A stretch of DNA of 64,000 nucleotides from CAIXPS01 sp034430115 (GTDB lineage Bacteria > Chloroflexota > Anaerolineae > J036 > Brachytrichaceae). Every line of letters begins with the position of its first letter. Within the stretch, counting starts at the first letter, position 1. Under the pieces are notes generated by a model that saw only the letters and a list, made by a program, of their open reading frames with translations, was not told the origin of the DNA and ran no database searches. Location of the stretch: the NCBI GenBank assembly GCA_034430115.1, contig DAOUFG010000021.1, positions 1-64,000 on the forward strand, in the 5' to 3' direction. This document shows, piece after piece, positions 7,671 through 15,898 of the stretch. Both the position numbers and the translations under genes were made by a program.

Positions 7671-8957
7671 ATGGGCACCATAGATATGACCGAGATGGGC
7701 GTGCGCGCTAAACAGGCGGCACGCGGCATGGCACGCGCAACGACCGCGCAAAAGAACCAGGCGCTGATCGACATCGCGGAGAACCTGATCCGCTGCCAGG
7801 ACGATTTATTGAAGGCCAATATCGACGATGTGGCCGCCGCGAAGGCACGCAACGTGCAGCCTTATTTCATCGACCGGCTCACCCTGACCCCATCGCGCCT
7901 GCAACAAATCGCCGCCGATACGCGCAACGTGGTTGCCCTGCCCGACCCCATTGGCGAACAATTCGATCATAGCGTGTTGCCAAACGGCCTGAAACTGCAC
8001 AAACGGCGCGTGCCGCTGGGCGTGCTGGGCGTGATTTACGAAGCGCGCCCCAACGTCACCATCGACATCGCAACGCTGGCGATCAAGAGCGGCAACGCCG
8101 TCATTCTGCGCGGCGGCAGCGAGACGATCCATTCCAATCGCGCCCTGGCGAAGGTCATTCATACTGCGTTGCAGGCTAATCAACTGCCCGAGCACAGCGT
8201 ACAACTGATCGACAGCACCGACCGGGCCCTCATCAACGAGCTTCTGCGCCTGCGCGACTACGTGGACCTGATCATCCCGCGCGGTGGCGCGGCGTTGCAC
8301 AAGCTGTGCCGCGAGAACAGCAACATCCCCGTCATCACCGGGGGCATCGGCATCAATCACTATTACATCGATGCCAGCGTCGATCAGGCTAAGGCAGTGG
8401 AAGTGATCTACAACGCCAAAGTGCAACGCCCAACCGTGTGCAACGCACTGGGCACTATTCTGCTCCAGCGCGAGGTGACGGCGGAACTGCTGCCCAAGGT
8501 CATCACCCGCCTGAGCCAGGCGGGGGTGAGCTTCAAGTGCGACGAGCGATCCTACGCAATCGCCCGGCAGGCACAGGGGTCGATTCAGAACCCGGCGTCG
8601 AAGATCGAGCGCATCCAGGAGGGCGAATACGACGTCGAATGGCTGTCGCTCATCCTGAGCGTGAAAGTGGTGGATTCGATGGACGAGGCGATGGCCCACA
8701 TCGCCCAACACGGCACGGCCCATTCCGACGGCATCCTCTCGCAAGACGCCGCCAACATCGCGCGCTTCTTGAATGAAGTGGATTCGGCGGCGGTGTATGC
8801 CAACGCCAGCACACGCTTCACCGACGGCGGGCAATTTGGGCTGGGCGCGGAAGTGGCCGTGAGCACGCAGCGCGTTCATGCGCGCGGGCCGATGGGCTTG
8901 CGCGAGTTGACCACCTATAAATGGGTCGCCGAGGGAGAGGGACAGGTAAGAGCATAA
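7671..8957 (+). CDS. proA: Glutamate-5-semialdehyde dehydrogenase (gamma-glutamyl phosphate reductase)
   Basis: 428 residues, normal for ProA. It reduces gamma-glutamyl phosphate to glutamate semialdehyde with NADPH, the second step of proline synthesis. Recognised by the aldehyde-dehydrogenase-like fold segments VPLGVLGVIYEARPNVT, NAVILRGGSE, IIPRGG and the catalytic cysteine region RPTVCNALGT (C257), then AVYANASTRFTDGGQFGLG and STQRVHARGPMGL near the end. The frame is open further upstream to 7455, but that part is repeat sequence; the ATG at 7671, seven bases after a TATAAT, is preferred, with ATG 7686 as an alternative. The usual partner proB is not adjacent. Confidence 0.95.
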   Translation: MGTIDMTEMGVRAKQAARGMARATTAQKNQALIDIAENLIRCQDDLLKANIDDVAAAKARNVQPYFIDRLTLTPSRLQQIAADTRNVVALPDPIGEQFDHSVLPNGLKLHKRRVPLGVLGVIYEARPNVTIDIATLAIKSGNAVILRGGSETIHSNRALAKVIHTALQANQLPEHSVQLIDSTDRALINELLRLRDYVDLIIPRGGAALHKLCRENSNIPVITGGIGINHYYIDASVDQAKAVEVIYNAKVQRPTVCNALGTILLQREVTAELLPKVITRLSQAGVSFKCDERSYAIARQAQGSIQNPASKIERIQEGEYDVEWLSLILSVKVVDSMDEAMAHIAQHGTAHSDGILSQDAANIARFLNEVDSAAVYANASTRFTDGGQFGLGAEVAVSTQRVHARGPMGLRELTTYKWVAEGEGQVRA

Positions 8958-9021
8958 GAGAAGATCGTGTCAAAGACGGATTTCCTGGAGAAGTCTGTCT
9001 TGTGATATTCAGGAGTTCGGC

Positions 9022-10503
9022 ATGGCAAACATCATCGTCATCGGCGCCGGGCTGGGGGGCCTGGCAATCGCCAGCCGCCTTGCCAGGCAGGGGCATCGCG
9101 TCACGCTAGTGGAAAAGCACAAACAACCCGGCGGGCGCACCTTCAAGATCGAGCGTGATGGCTTTTGCTTCGACACCGGCCCCACGCTCTTCCTGATGCC
9201 GGCCATCTTCGCCGAAACCTACCAGGCGCTAGGCGAGCGCATGGAAGATCACCTGTCGCTCACGCGCATCGACCCAACCTACCGGGTGCACTTTCATGAC
9301 GGCACGCACATCGACCTGACCGGCGATATGCCGCATCTGCGCGAACAACTGGACGGGCTGGAGCCGGGGGCGTTCAACGCCTTCCTGCGCTTTATGGGCG
9401 AAGGCTATCGCGCCTATCACGCCTCCATCCAACATTTCGTGGGGCGGAACTTCACGTCGGCCTTCCAGTATTTCAGCCCGGCCAACCTGCCCTTGATGTT
9501 CGAAGTGAAAGCGCTCCAAAAGCACTACGCCAACCTGACCCATTTCTTCCACGACCCACGCCTGCGCGCCGCATTCTCCTTCCAGAATATGTACCTGGGG
9601 CTCAGCCCCTACGACGCGATGGCCACCTACTCGCTGTTGCAATATACCGAGTTGGGCGAAGGCGTGTGGTTCCCGCGCGGCGGGATGTATGAGGTGATCC
9701 GCGATATGGCGCACATCGCCGCCGGCCTGGGGGTGCAGTTCCGTTACGGCACGCCAGTGACAAAGATCAACGTGGAAGGCCGGCGCGCAACCGGCGTCAC
9801 GCTCGCCGGCGGCGAAACGCTTGTTGCCGACGTAGTCGTCGCCAACGCCGACCTGCCCTACGTGTACGACAAGCTGCTGCCCGATGGCATGCCCTGGCGG
9901 CTGGCAAAAATGAAATACACCTCGTCGGCTTTGATGTTCTACTGGGGGCTGAAGGGCGCGCGCACCCCGGCGCTGTTACATCACAACGTCTTCCTGGCCG
10001 ACCACCAGTATCGCCAATCGTTCGAACGCATCTTCCGCGACCTGACACTGCCCGATGAGCCATCCGTCTACGTGGCGGCCCCCACGCGCACCGAACCCGG
10101 CTTTGCTCCGCCGGACGGCGACGCCTTGATGGCCCTAGTACCCACCGGGCACATCGACGACCGTCACATACAGGATTGGCCGACCCTGCAAGCGCGCGCG
10201 CGGGAAGCGGTGCTGACCCAGCTCAAGCAAATCGGCCTGGGCGACATTGAAGAACGCATCCTCTTCGAGGAAACGCTTGGCCCGCAGGACTATCGCGACC
10301 AGCTCAACCTGGTAAAAGGCTCGGCTTTTGGGCTCAGCCACAACTTCATGCAAGTGGGTTACCTGCGCCCGCACAACCGGCACCCGCGCTATGCCAACCT
10401 CTACTTCGTCGGCGCCAGCACCCACCCTGGCACAGGGCTGCCTCTGGTGCTGCTCTCGGCCAGGCTGGTGGAGGAGCGGATCAGGAAGGAGATTGGGGAT
10501 TAG
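9022..10503 (+). CDS. CrtI-type carotenoid (phytoene) desaturase family oxidoreductase
   Basis: 493 residues. The FAD-binding Rossmann motif VIGAGLGGLAIASRL is at the N-terminus, followed by the PGGRT segment and FDTGPTLFLMP, which are characteristic of CrtI-like desaturases and isomerases. The C-terminal NLYFVGASTHPGTGLPLVLLS is the bacterial phytoene desaturase signature. GGAG lies eight bases before the ATG (caggagttcggcATG). No crtB or other carotenoid gene is nearby, so whether it desaturates phytoene or acts as a related carotene desaturase/oxygenase is not known. The final EIGD and TAG stop come from a GATTGGGGATTAG repeat arm, as in the SDR gene at 7494. Confidence 0.88.
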   Translation: MANIIVIGAGLGGLAIASRLARQGHRVTLVEKHKQPGGRTFKIERDGFCFDTGPTLFLMPAIFAETYQALGERMEDHLSLTRIDPTYRVHFHDGTHIDLTGDMPHLREQLDGLEPGAFNAFLRFMGEGYRAYHASIQHFVGRNFTSAFQYFSPANLPLMFEVKALQKHYANLTHFFHDPRLRAAFSFQNMYLGLSPYDAMATYSLLQYTELGEGVWFPRGGMYEVIRDMAHIAAGLGVQFRYGTPVTKINVEGRRATGVTLAGGETLVADVVVANADLPYVYDKLLPDGMPWRLAKMKYTSSALMFYWGLKGARTPALLHHNVFLADHQYRQSFERIFRDLTLPDEPSVYVAAPTRTEPGFAPPDGDALMALVPTGHIDDRHIQDWPTLQARAREAVLTQLKQIGLGDIEERILFEETLGPQDYRDQLNLVKGSAFGLSHNFMQVGYLRPHNRHPRYANLYFVGASTHPGTGLPLVLLSARLVEERIRKEIGD

Positions 10504-10561
10504 AGATTGGGCGACACCTGAAACCACGGATGACACGGATTTCACAGATTTGCGGCACAAA

Positions 10562-10608
10562 GAAACCTGATTTTTAAAGCGCCGTACTCGGCGCCAAAAT
10601 CGGGTTTC
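10562..10608. repeat. Hairpin with GCGC-GTACTC-GCGC core, copy 1
   Basis: GAAACCTGATTTT pairs with AAAATCGGGTTTC around a core AGCGCCGTACTCGGCGC. The same element, in the opposite orientation, is at 14285-14332, where paired bases differ in a way that keeps pairing (GTTTCT/AGAAAC in place of ATTTTT/AAAAT; TG..CA in place of CG..CG). Confidence 0.75.
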
Positions 10609-10614
10609 TACCTG

Positions 10615-10742
10615 GTCATTCCGACGAGCGCAGCGAGGAGGAATCTTAGCTGTGTAGGGTGCCTGCTCGAAGCAATGCTCAGATTCCTCGCGCGTTTTTA
10701 GCTCCTTGTATGATTTCGTTCGCTGGCGCGCTTCGGCATGAC
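10615..10742. repeat. GTCATTCCGA-type long inverted repeat, copy 1
   Basis: GTCATTCCGACGAGCGCAGC on the left and GCTTCGGCATGAC on the right form imperfect outer arms, with GGAGGAATCT / AGATTCCTCG arms inside. The same element occurs at 17937-18028. Non-coding. Confidence 0.7.
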
Positions 10743-10877
10743 ATGGCTGCGGGTCATGGGGCACCTCTTTTGTGCCAATTATCCAACGCTCGGAGTGACA
10801 ATTTTGGGAATGGTTTGCAAAAACATACTTTCACGTTTCACGCCCCACAAAAGGCCCTATTCGTGAAGATTAGTGGA

Positions 10878-11708
10878 TCACGCTCCAACCCCCAATCTCC
10901 TCCCCGCCACCTCAACCGCCTGCGGGTTGGCGTCGATGCCGATCCATGCCCGGCCCAGGCGCTGCGCGGCCACCAACGTCGTGCCGCTGCCGCAGAACGG
11001 GTCCAACACCAGGTCGCCTGGGTTCGTGGCAAGCTGCACGATGCGATTGAGCAACGCGAGCGGCTTCTGGGTAGGATAGCCGGTGCGCTCCGACGAAGTC
11101 GGCGAGATGCTGGGGATGTCCCACACGTCGTCTAGTGGCTTGCCGCCCTTCAGCAGGTAGCGCTTGCCATAGGAGTTCATGTAGCGGTTGCCCTGCTCAT
11201 CCACATGGCGATACTTGGCCTGCATCGCCCGCGTCGGCTCGGCACGCAACAGGTTGAAGGTATATTGCTCCGAATTGGCATACCAGAAAATCACGTCGTG
11301 CTTAGAGAGCAACCGCCGCCCGGCCCGCGCAGCCCCCAGGCCATAGTGCCAGATGATCTCATTCACGAACACGCCCCCGCCTCCGGTGACGGCAAACACC
11401 TCGTCCAACAGCAAGCGCACGTGGTGGCTCATGCGCCAATCGCAATGGAAGAAGAGCGAACCATTCGCCGCCAGCAAGCGCTGTAACGCCAGCAGGCGCG
11501 GGCGCATATAGGCCACGTAGGCCGCAGGAGCACCGAACGAATCTTCATAGGCCACCTGCTGTGTGCCCGCCTCGCCCACCCGGCGCAAATTGGTATTGAA
11601 CGGCGGGTCCAGGTAGATCAACTGGAATGCCATCCCACCAAGCTTGACCAGCTCGGCCAGGCAATCGCCGCACAGGAGGCGGTTTGAGTCGGGTTCTGGG
11701 TGTTGCAT
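10878..11708 (-). CDS. Orphan DNA methyltransferase (beta-type order)
   Basis: About 276 residues. The catalytic motif LIYLDPPFNTN is near the N-terminus (about residue 30) and the S-adenosylmethionine motif LVLDPFCGSGTTLVAA is near the C-terminus (about residue 240), the order seen in beta-group N4-cytosine or N6-adenine methyltransferases. SPTSSERTGYPTQKPLALL, the YPTQKP motif of this family, is also present. No nuclease gene is adjacent, so it is an orphan, perhaps regulatory, methylase. A GTG directly precedes the ATG (start 11711 or 11708). The start codon sits inside the palindrome at 11706-11724, which suggests self-regulation. It is divergent from the decarboxylase-like gene. Confidence 0.87.
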   Translation of the reverse strand: MQHPEPDSNRLLCGDCLAELVKLGGMAFQLIYLDPPFNTNLRRVGEAGTQQVAYEDSFGAPAAYVAYMRPRLLALQRLLAANGSLFFHCDWRMSHHVRLLLDEVFAVTGGGGVFVNEIIWHYGLGAARAGRRLLSKHDVIFWYANSEQYTFNLLRAEPTRAMQAKYRHVDEQGNRYMNSYGKRYLLKGGKPLDDVWDIPSISPTSSERTGYPTQKPLALLNRIVQLATNPGDLVLDPFCGSGTTLVAAQRLGRAWIGIDANPQAVEVAGRRLGVGA

Positions 11709-11724
11709 CACTGTGGCAGTGATG
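11706..11724. promoter_or_regulatory. Palindrome CATCACTG-TGG-CAGTGATG, possible operator
   Basis: Eight-base perfect inverted repeat with a three-base centre. It overlaps the start codon of the minus-strand methyltransferase and lies in the divergent gap before the plus-strand gene at 11779, a suitable place for an operator acting on both. Function is inferred from position only. Confidence 0.45.
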
Positions 11725-11778
11725 ATACAACTACTACATCTAATTAATAAACACCTCTCACCAAAGGATCACCGCCAC

Positions 11779-13026
11779 ATGACACACATGAGTTCGCGCG
11801 AACGCATGTTAGCCAGCATCCGGCGCCAACAGCCGGATCACACGCCGCTCTATGCGTGGGTCTTCGGGTTTCACGCGCCCCAGCACCTGCGCTGGACGGA
11901 GCAGGGCCGGCCCGTGGAATATTGGTACACCCAACGGATGGAACATCTGCACACGCTCCCCCACCCGTGGGACGTCACGCAAGACTTCAAACGTGTAGAT
12001 GCCTGGCTCTCGCTCGGTCTGGATGACGTATTGGACGTCTCGGTTCCCTGGGCAATCAATGAGCGCGTCACCTGGCAAGACACACGCCTGCCGCGTGGCG
12101 CTTATGCGGGGACGGATTTGCCCGTCCTGGTACGCGAGTATCAAACGCCCGATGGCGTGGTGATGCACGCCGTGAAGCAAACCGGCGAAGCCCAACCGCC
12201 GGGTTGGGTGACACAACCCGAGCACGTGCCGCTATTTGAAGATTTCAACATGCCGCGCGCGACACATCACCTGGTGACCACGCCTGAAGACGTCGCCGCC
12301 GTGAAGTGGCTATATCAGGCACCCGGCCCGGCGGAGCGCGCCTGGCTGAAGGCGCGTATGCAACTGGTGAGCCCGTTCGCACAGGCACGCGGCGTGATGG
12401 TGCAAGCCTGGAGCGCCTTTGGGGCGGATGCCGCGGCATGGCTGGCCGGCGCGGAAAACGCCGTCATGTTGGCGATGGAAGCGCCCGACGCCTTTGACGC
12501 GCTCATGAGCGCGATTCACGCCGCCGACCTGGGTCGCACCGCGCTGGCGCTGGAAAATGACGTGGACATGGTGGTACAGCGCGGCTGGTATAGCTCGATC
12601 GATTTCTGGTCGCCGCGCCTGTTCAAGCGCTTCTTCAAGCCGCGCATCGCCGAACTGGCCCAACTGGTACATGCCAGGGGCAAACTCTTTGCCTACGTGA
12701 TGACCACCGGCGTGAGTACGCTGGGGGCTGATCTGATTGATGCAGGGGTGGACTTGCTCTATTATGCGGACCCGGCCCAAGATCACCTGGACCTGGCCTG
12801 GGCGCGGCGCGAGCTTGGGCAACACATGGCGCTGGCAGGCGGCATCAACACCAGCCTGACGCTCACGCCAGCCGACCCGGCAGCCATCCACGCCGCGGTG
12901 CGCACGGCGCTGGGGAGCATGGGTCACGCGGGCGGGTTCATCCTCTCGCCGGTGGATGCGCTCTTCCCCGATACGCCCTGGGAAGCGGTGCAGGCGATGA
13001 TCGAAGCGTGGCAAACAGAACGTTGA
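11779..13026 (+). CDS. Uroporphyrinogen-decarboxylase-family protein (not HemE)
   Basis: 415 residues from ATG 11779; AAAGGA lies 11 bases upstream, and ATG 11788 is an alternative. The start SSRERMLASIRRQQPDHTPL matches the N-terminal helix of the URO-D/MtaA superfamily, and GLDDVLDVSV, ALENDVDMVVQRGWYSS, HARGKLFAYVMTTG and the late ALAGGINTS and GGFILSPVDALFP strands follow the TIM-barrel pattern. Members of this group found among sugar genes are usually corrinoid or unknown-substrate enzymes rather than haem synthesis enzymes, and the text departs from HemE in its substrate arginine region. Neighbouring xylA and isomerase genes suggest it belongs to carbohydrate metabolism, but the substrate is unknown. 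Confidence 0.75.
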   Translation: MTHMSSRERMLASIRRQQPDHTPLYAWVFGFHAPQHLRWTEQGRPVEYWYTQRMEHLHTLPHPWDVTQDFKRVDAWLSLGLDDVLDVSVPWAINERVTWQDTRLPRGAYAGTDLPVLVREYQTPDGVVMHAVKQTGEAQPPGWVTQPEHVPLFEDFNMPRATHHLVTTPEDVAAVKWLYQAPGPAERAWLKARMQLVSPFAQARGVMVQAWSAFGADAAAWLAGAENAVMLAMEAPDAFDALMSAIHAADLGRTALALENDVDMVVQRGWYSSIDFWSPRLFKRFFKPRIAELAQLVHARGKLFAYVMTTGVSTLGADLIDAGVDLLYYADPAQDHLDLAWARRELGQHMALAGGINTSLTLTPADPAAIHAAVRTALGSMGHAGGFILSPVDALFPDTPWEAVQAMIEAWQTER

Positions 13027-13027
13027 A

Positions 13028-13186
13028 AGGCATCCGCGAATCTACACGAATGGATGCAAATACAAAATAAATCCACGAATCCGCACGAATGGACATGAAT
13101 ACAAGAGTAATATCCTATCCGTGTTCATCCGTGGTTGATTCTGTTATTCATGATAATTCGCAAACATTCGTGAATCTGTTTTAGGA
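13028..13186. repeat. CGAATCTACACGAATGG-type direct and inverted repeats upstream of xylA
   Basis: Two diverged direct units of about 30 bases (TCCGCGAATCTACACGAATG from about 13032 and TCCACGAATCCGCACGAATG from about 13073) are followed by ATCCGTGTTCATCCGTGGTT-like sequence and an inverted TTCGTGAATC. Too irregular and too few for a CRISPR array. Similar words recur at 22659-22682, 40167-40190 and 50113-50170. Confidence 0.65.
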
Positions 13187-13193
13187 GGTAATT

Positions 13194-14225
13194 ATGGCCG
13201 GGGTATTTCGTTTCTCATTTGGTCCGTGGAACATTCACGAAGGGGCCGACCCATTCGGCCCGGAAGTGCGTAAGACGATTCCCTTTGAGAAGAAGTTGGG
13301 GCTGTATAAGCAGCTTGGGTTCGACGGCGTGCAATTTCACGACGATGACGCCGTGCCCGACCTGAACGCGTTGAAGCCGGAACAGATTACCCGCAGAGCG
13401 AAGGCATTGCGCCGCAAGCTGGAATCCCAGGGGCTGGTGGCCGAGTTTGTGGCACCGCGCCTGTGGATGGACCCGCGCACCATCGACGGCGCCTACACCT
13501 CCAACGACCCCAAAGCGCGCAGCTATGCCATCAACCGCACCAAGCGCGCCATCGACATCGCCAATGCCCTGGGCACGAACCTGCTGGTGCTCTGGCTGGC
13601 GCGCGAAGGCACCTACATCCGCGAGGCGAAGGACAGCAAAGCCTCCACCGACCTGCTGGTGGAAGCGATGGACGCGATGCTGCAATACGACCCGCACATC
13701 CGCATCGCCGTAGAACCCAAACCCAACGAGCCGATGGATCAGGCCTACCTGCCCACCACCGGCCACGCGCTGGCGATCGGCTACCGCACCATCGACCCCG
13801 AGCGCGTCGGCATCAACATCGAAAGCGCGCACGCCATCCTGGCCGGGCTGGACCCCTCGGAGGAAATGGGCTTTGCCCTGGCGTTCAACAAACTCTGGAC
13901 GGTGCACCTGAACGACCAAAACGGCCTGAAGTTCGACGAGGATAAGTCCTTTGGCTCGGTGGACCTGCGACGCGCCCTGAACCAGGTGCGCATTCTCGAC
14001 ACGCACGACTTTGGCACGCACGGCGAATTCGTCGGGCTGGACGTGAAGGCTATGCGCACGCAAAAGGATAACGCCGCCACGCGCCACCTAAGCAACAGCC
14101 GTGAGGTGTTCAACTGCCTGTTGGACATCTCGCGCGGCATGGAGCAGGCGCAGGCAATGATCGACGCGCGCGACTACGAAGCCCTGGATATGTACGTGAT
14201 GAGCCAGTTCCTTAGTAGGAAATAA
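13194..14225 (+). CDS. xylA: Xylose isomerase (or closely related aldose-ketose isomerase)
   Basis: 343 residues. Xylose isomerase interconverts D-xylose and D-xylulose using two divalent metal ions in a TIM barrel. Family motifs: FSFGPWNIHEGADPFGP at the N-terminus, FDGVQFHDDD (catalytic histidine region), VEPKPNEPMDQ (metal ligand glutamate region), INIESAHA and HLNDQNGLKFDEDKSFG (metal-binding aspartates). The length fits the compact actinobacterial-type class rather than the 440-residue E. coli class. A strong AGGAGG site sits six bases before the ATG. It lies among sugar genes without a xylulokinase in the window. Confidence 0.88.
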   Translation: MAGVFRFSFGPWNIHEGADPFGPEVRKTIPFEKKLGLYKQLGFDGVQFHDDDAVPDLNALKPEQITRRAKALRRKLESQGLVAEFVAPRLWMDPRTIDGAYTSNDPKARSYAINRTKRAIDIANALGTNLLVLWLAREGTYIREAKDSKASTDLLVEAMDAMLQYDPHIRIAVEPKPNEPMDQAYLPTTGHALAIGYRTIDPERVGINIESAHAILAGLDPSEEMGFALAFNKLWTVHLNDQNGLKFDEDKSFGSVDLRRALNQVRILDTHDFGTHGEFVGLDVKAMRTQKDNAATRHLSNSREVFNCLLDISRGMEQAQAMIDARDYEALDMYVMSQFLSRK

Positions 14226-14367
14226 CACAAAGAAACAAAGACACAAAGAACACGAAGAATTGGAAATGTGGAAACTGGCATCCAGGAACCCGGTTTCTGG
14301 CGCTGAGTACAGCGCTTGAGAAACCAGGTTCCTATGGTGAATCCTTTGTGTCTTCGTGCCTTTGTGC
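14224..14367. repeat. Nested palindrome with CACAAAG outer arms
   Basis: The left arm AACACAAAGAAACAAAGACA (14224 onward) is an approximate reverse complement of CTTTGTGTCTTCGTGCCTTT (about 14345-14366). Inside lies the hairpin at 14285-14332. The whole fills the gap between xylA and the next gene. Confidence 0.7.
14285..14332. repeat. Hairpin with CGCTGAGTACAGCG core, copy 2
   Basis: GGAACCCGGTTTCT pairs with AGAAACCAGGTTCC around CGCTGAGTACAGCG. It is an inverted-orientation copy of 10562-10608 with matching changes on both arms. Confidence 0.75.
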
Positions 14368-14382
14368 TGGAAGGGCCAAACA

Positions 14383-15696
14383 ATGAAATTGCTCACACCC
14401 CGCATCGGCGTCGGCGCGGTCGCCAGCCCGATGGAAGTGGGGGCCGACCGCGCACCACAGGCCGCCGAAGACCTGGCAAACCTGCTCGAAGCACATGGCT
14501 GCACCGTGGTGCGGCTGGGCAACCTGGGCAACGCCGATGCCGCCGTGACGGGCGGCCTGCGCGCCAGTGAAGCGCACGTGGACGCCCTCGCGCTAGCGGC
14601 GGCCAGTTGGTATGAAGATTACCTGGTGCTGGACCTACTCGAAGAATGCGACGTGCCGGTGCTGTTCTGGTCGCTGCCGGGCATGGAAACGGGCGCGCTA
14701 TGCGGCACACAACAAATCACCTGTTACCTGAAGCAACTGGAAAAGCCCTATGCGGCTGTGTTTGGGCCGCTGCAACCCGACGAGGGGCTGGCGCGCGGGT
14801 TGCGCTTCTTGCGCGCAGCCGCACTGCGCCAACGACTGCGCCGGGCGCGCATCGGGCTGGCGGGGCTGCGCACACGCGGCATGACGGAGGTCGCCGCGAG
14901 CGAAATGGCGCTGAAGAAGGTGTTGGGGCCGCGCATGGTGCCGGTGGACATGGTGGCGCTGCTGGCGCGCGCAAACCAGGCCGCGCAAACCGAGACGCTG
15001 CCGGTGTGGGAGCGCGTCAAACAGGCCGCCGGTGAGGTGCGCGTGCAAGACGATGCCGGCCTGGCGTCGGCGGGGTTCTACGTCGCCATCCGCGAATTGA
15101 TCGAACGCGAACGGCTGACGGCCTTCGCCTTCGGCTGCTACCCGGACTACATGGGCCGCGCCTGTCTGGCTGCCTCATTATTGGCAGACGAGGGGGCGCC
15201 GGTGGGCTGCGAGGGCGACGCCAATGGCGCGGTGGCGATGGCCATGCTGCAACTGCTGACCGGCCAACCCACCCACAACACCGACTGGCTGGACCCACTG
15301 GACGATGGCAGCGTGGTGTTCACGCATTGTGGGTCCGGCTCCTACAGCCTGGCGGAGCGCCGGGACGCGATCACGCTTGCACCGGTGCGGCTGGCCAACT
15401 GCGGCGTGTGCTCGCTCTTCACCGCCAGGCCGGGGCCGGTCACGCTGCTGAACCTGTTGCCCAGCGGGGCCGGTTATCAGATGGCCGTGATGGAAGGTGA
15501 AGCGCTGCACACCGAGATGGTGTTCCCCGGCAACCCGTTGCGGGTGAAGTTCGCACCTCCCGTAGCGCACATCATCGATTGGATTCACGCAGAAGGCATT
15601 GGGCATCACTGGATGGCCGGCTATGGGCACGTAGGCGGCGAACTTCAAGCGTTGGCACACATCATCGGGCCGGGATTGCGCTACCTGCAGTTGTAG
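14383..15696 (+). CDS. L-fucose/L-arabinose-isomerase-fold protein
   Basis: 437 residues. The layout (PRIGVGAVASPMEVGADRA start, DALALAAASWYEDYLVLDLL, VLFWSLPGMETGALCGTQQ, IGLAGLRTRGMTEVAASE, AFGCYPDY, GCEGDANGAVAMAMLQLLTG, FTHCGSGSYSL, YQMAVMEGEAL) is that of the fucose isomerase family, with the GCEGD metal-ligand region visible. Proteins of this type in sugar loci are annotated as L-fucose isomerase-related; whether it acts on fucose, arabinose or another sugar is not clear. A GGAAGGG site before ATG 14383 decides the start. The fucosidase at 38741 would supply L-fucose, which is suggestive but distant. Confidence 0.72.
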   Translation: MKLLTPRIGVGAVASPMEVGADRAPQAAEDLANLLEAHGCTVVRLGNLGNADAAVTGGLRASEAHVDALALAAASWYEDYLVLDLLEECDVPVLFWSLPGMETGALCGTQQITCYLKQLEKPYAAVFGPLQPDEGLARGLRFLRAAALRQRLRRARIGLAGLRTRGMTEVAASEMALKKVLGPRMVPVDMVALLARANQAAQTETLPVWERVKQAAGEVRVQDDAGLASAGFYVAIRELIERERLTAFAFGCYPDYMGRACLAASLLADEGAPVGCEGDANGAVAMAMLQLLTGQPTHNTDWLDPLDDGSVVFTHCGSGSYSLAERRDAITLAPVRLANCGVCSLFTARPGPVTLLNLLPSGAGYQMAVMEGEALHTEMVFPGNPLRVKFAPPVAHIIDWIHAEGIGHHWMAGYGHVGGELQALAHIIGPGLRYLQL

Positions 15697-15859
15697 GGGT
15701 CGCACCTTCCAGGGTGGGCCTTCTGAGCAAGGCTTGTTGCTTGCATATATCGCGTCAAGCATCCTGTGTGTCCGCCGCAGTTGCCTCACTCCTGCGCGGT
15801 CAGCGCTACATTCATGAGGTGGAGAGCATCGCGATACAGGAGCCGGAAACACCATCGCT

Positions 15860-15889
15860 ATGACACAAGACGGCAACCTCTTGTATCAT
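15860..15889 (+). promoter_or_regulatory. Promoter of the Nudix gene (ATGACA, 18 bp, TATCAT)
   Basis: -35 ATGACA at 15860-15865 and -10 TATCAT at 15884-15889, with an 18-base spacer. The GTG start is nine bases after the -10 box and no Shine-Dalgarno site intervenes, so the mRNA is probably leaderless. The rest of 15697-15898 shows no gene. Confidence 0.55.
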
Positions 15890-15898
15890 TGAGCCACC

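Larger units (their letters stand above)
10504..10870. repeat. Mosaic of intergenic palindromic repeats
   Basis: No gene is visible in this 370-base gap. In order it holds: GATTAGAGATTGGG (end of crtI); ACCACGGATGACACGGATTT (about 10523-10543, shared with 7514-7581); CACAAAGAAACC; a hairpin at 10562-10608; a second palindrome at 10615-10742; and TTTCACGTTTCAC near 10826-10842 (shared with 24831-24887 and 30927-30940). Several families have accumulated at one site. Confidence 0.75.

Noticed and set aside
7806..8879. 357-codon open frame opposite proA
   Set aside because: Antisense shadow of proA; no motif and no start signal.
9022..10503. Carotenoid biosynthesis cluster
   Set aside because: Only the CrtI-like gene is present; neighbours are proA and a methyltransferase, so no cluster can be claimed.
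10659..11135. 158-codon frame across the repeat mosaic and the methyltransferase end
   Set aside because: It is composed of repeat sequence and the antisense of the methyltransferase C-terminus.
11779..13026. HemE (haem biosynthesis uroporphyrinogen decarboxylase)
   Set aside because: Overall fold text fits the superfamily, but the N-terminal arginine-rich substrate motif of HemE is not present and the neighbours are sugar genes.
13028..13186. CRISPR-like array before xylA
   Set aside because: Only two or three units, diverged from each other and without uniform spacers; no cas genes in the window.
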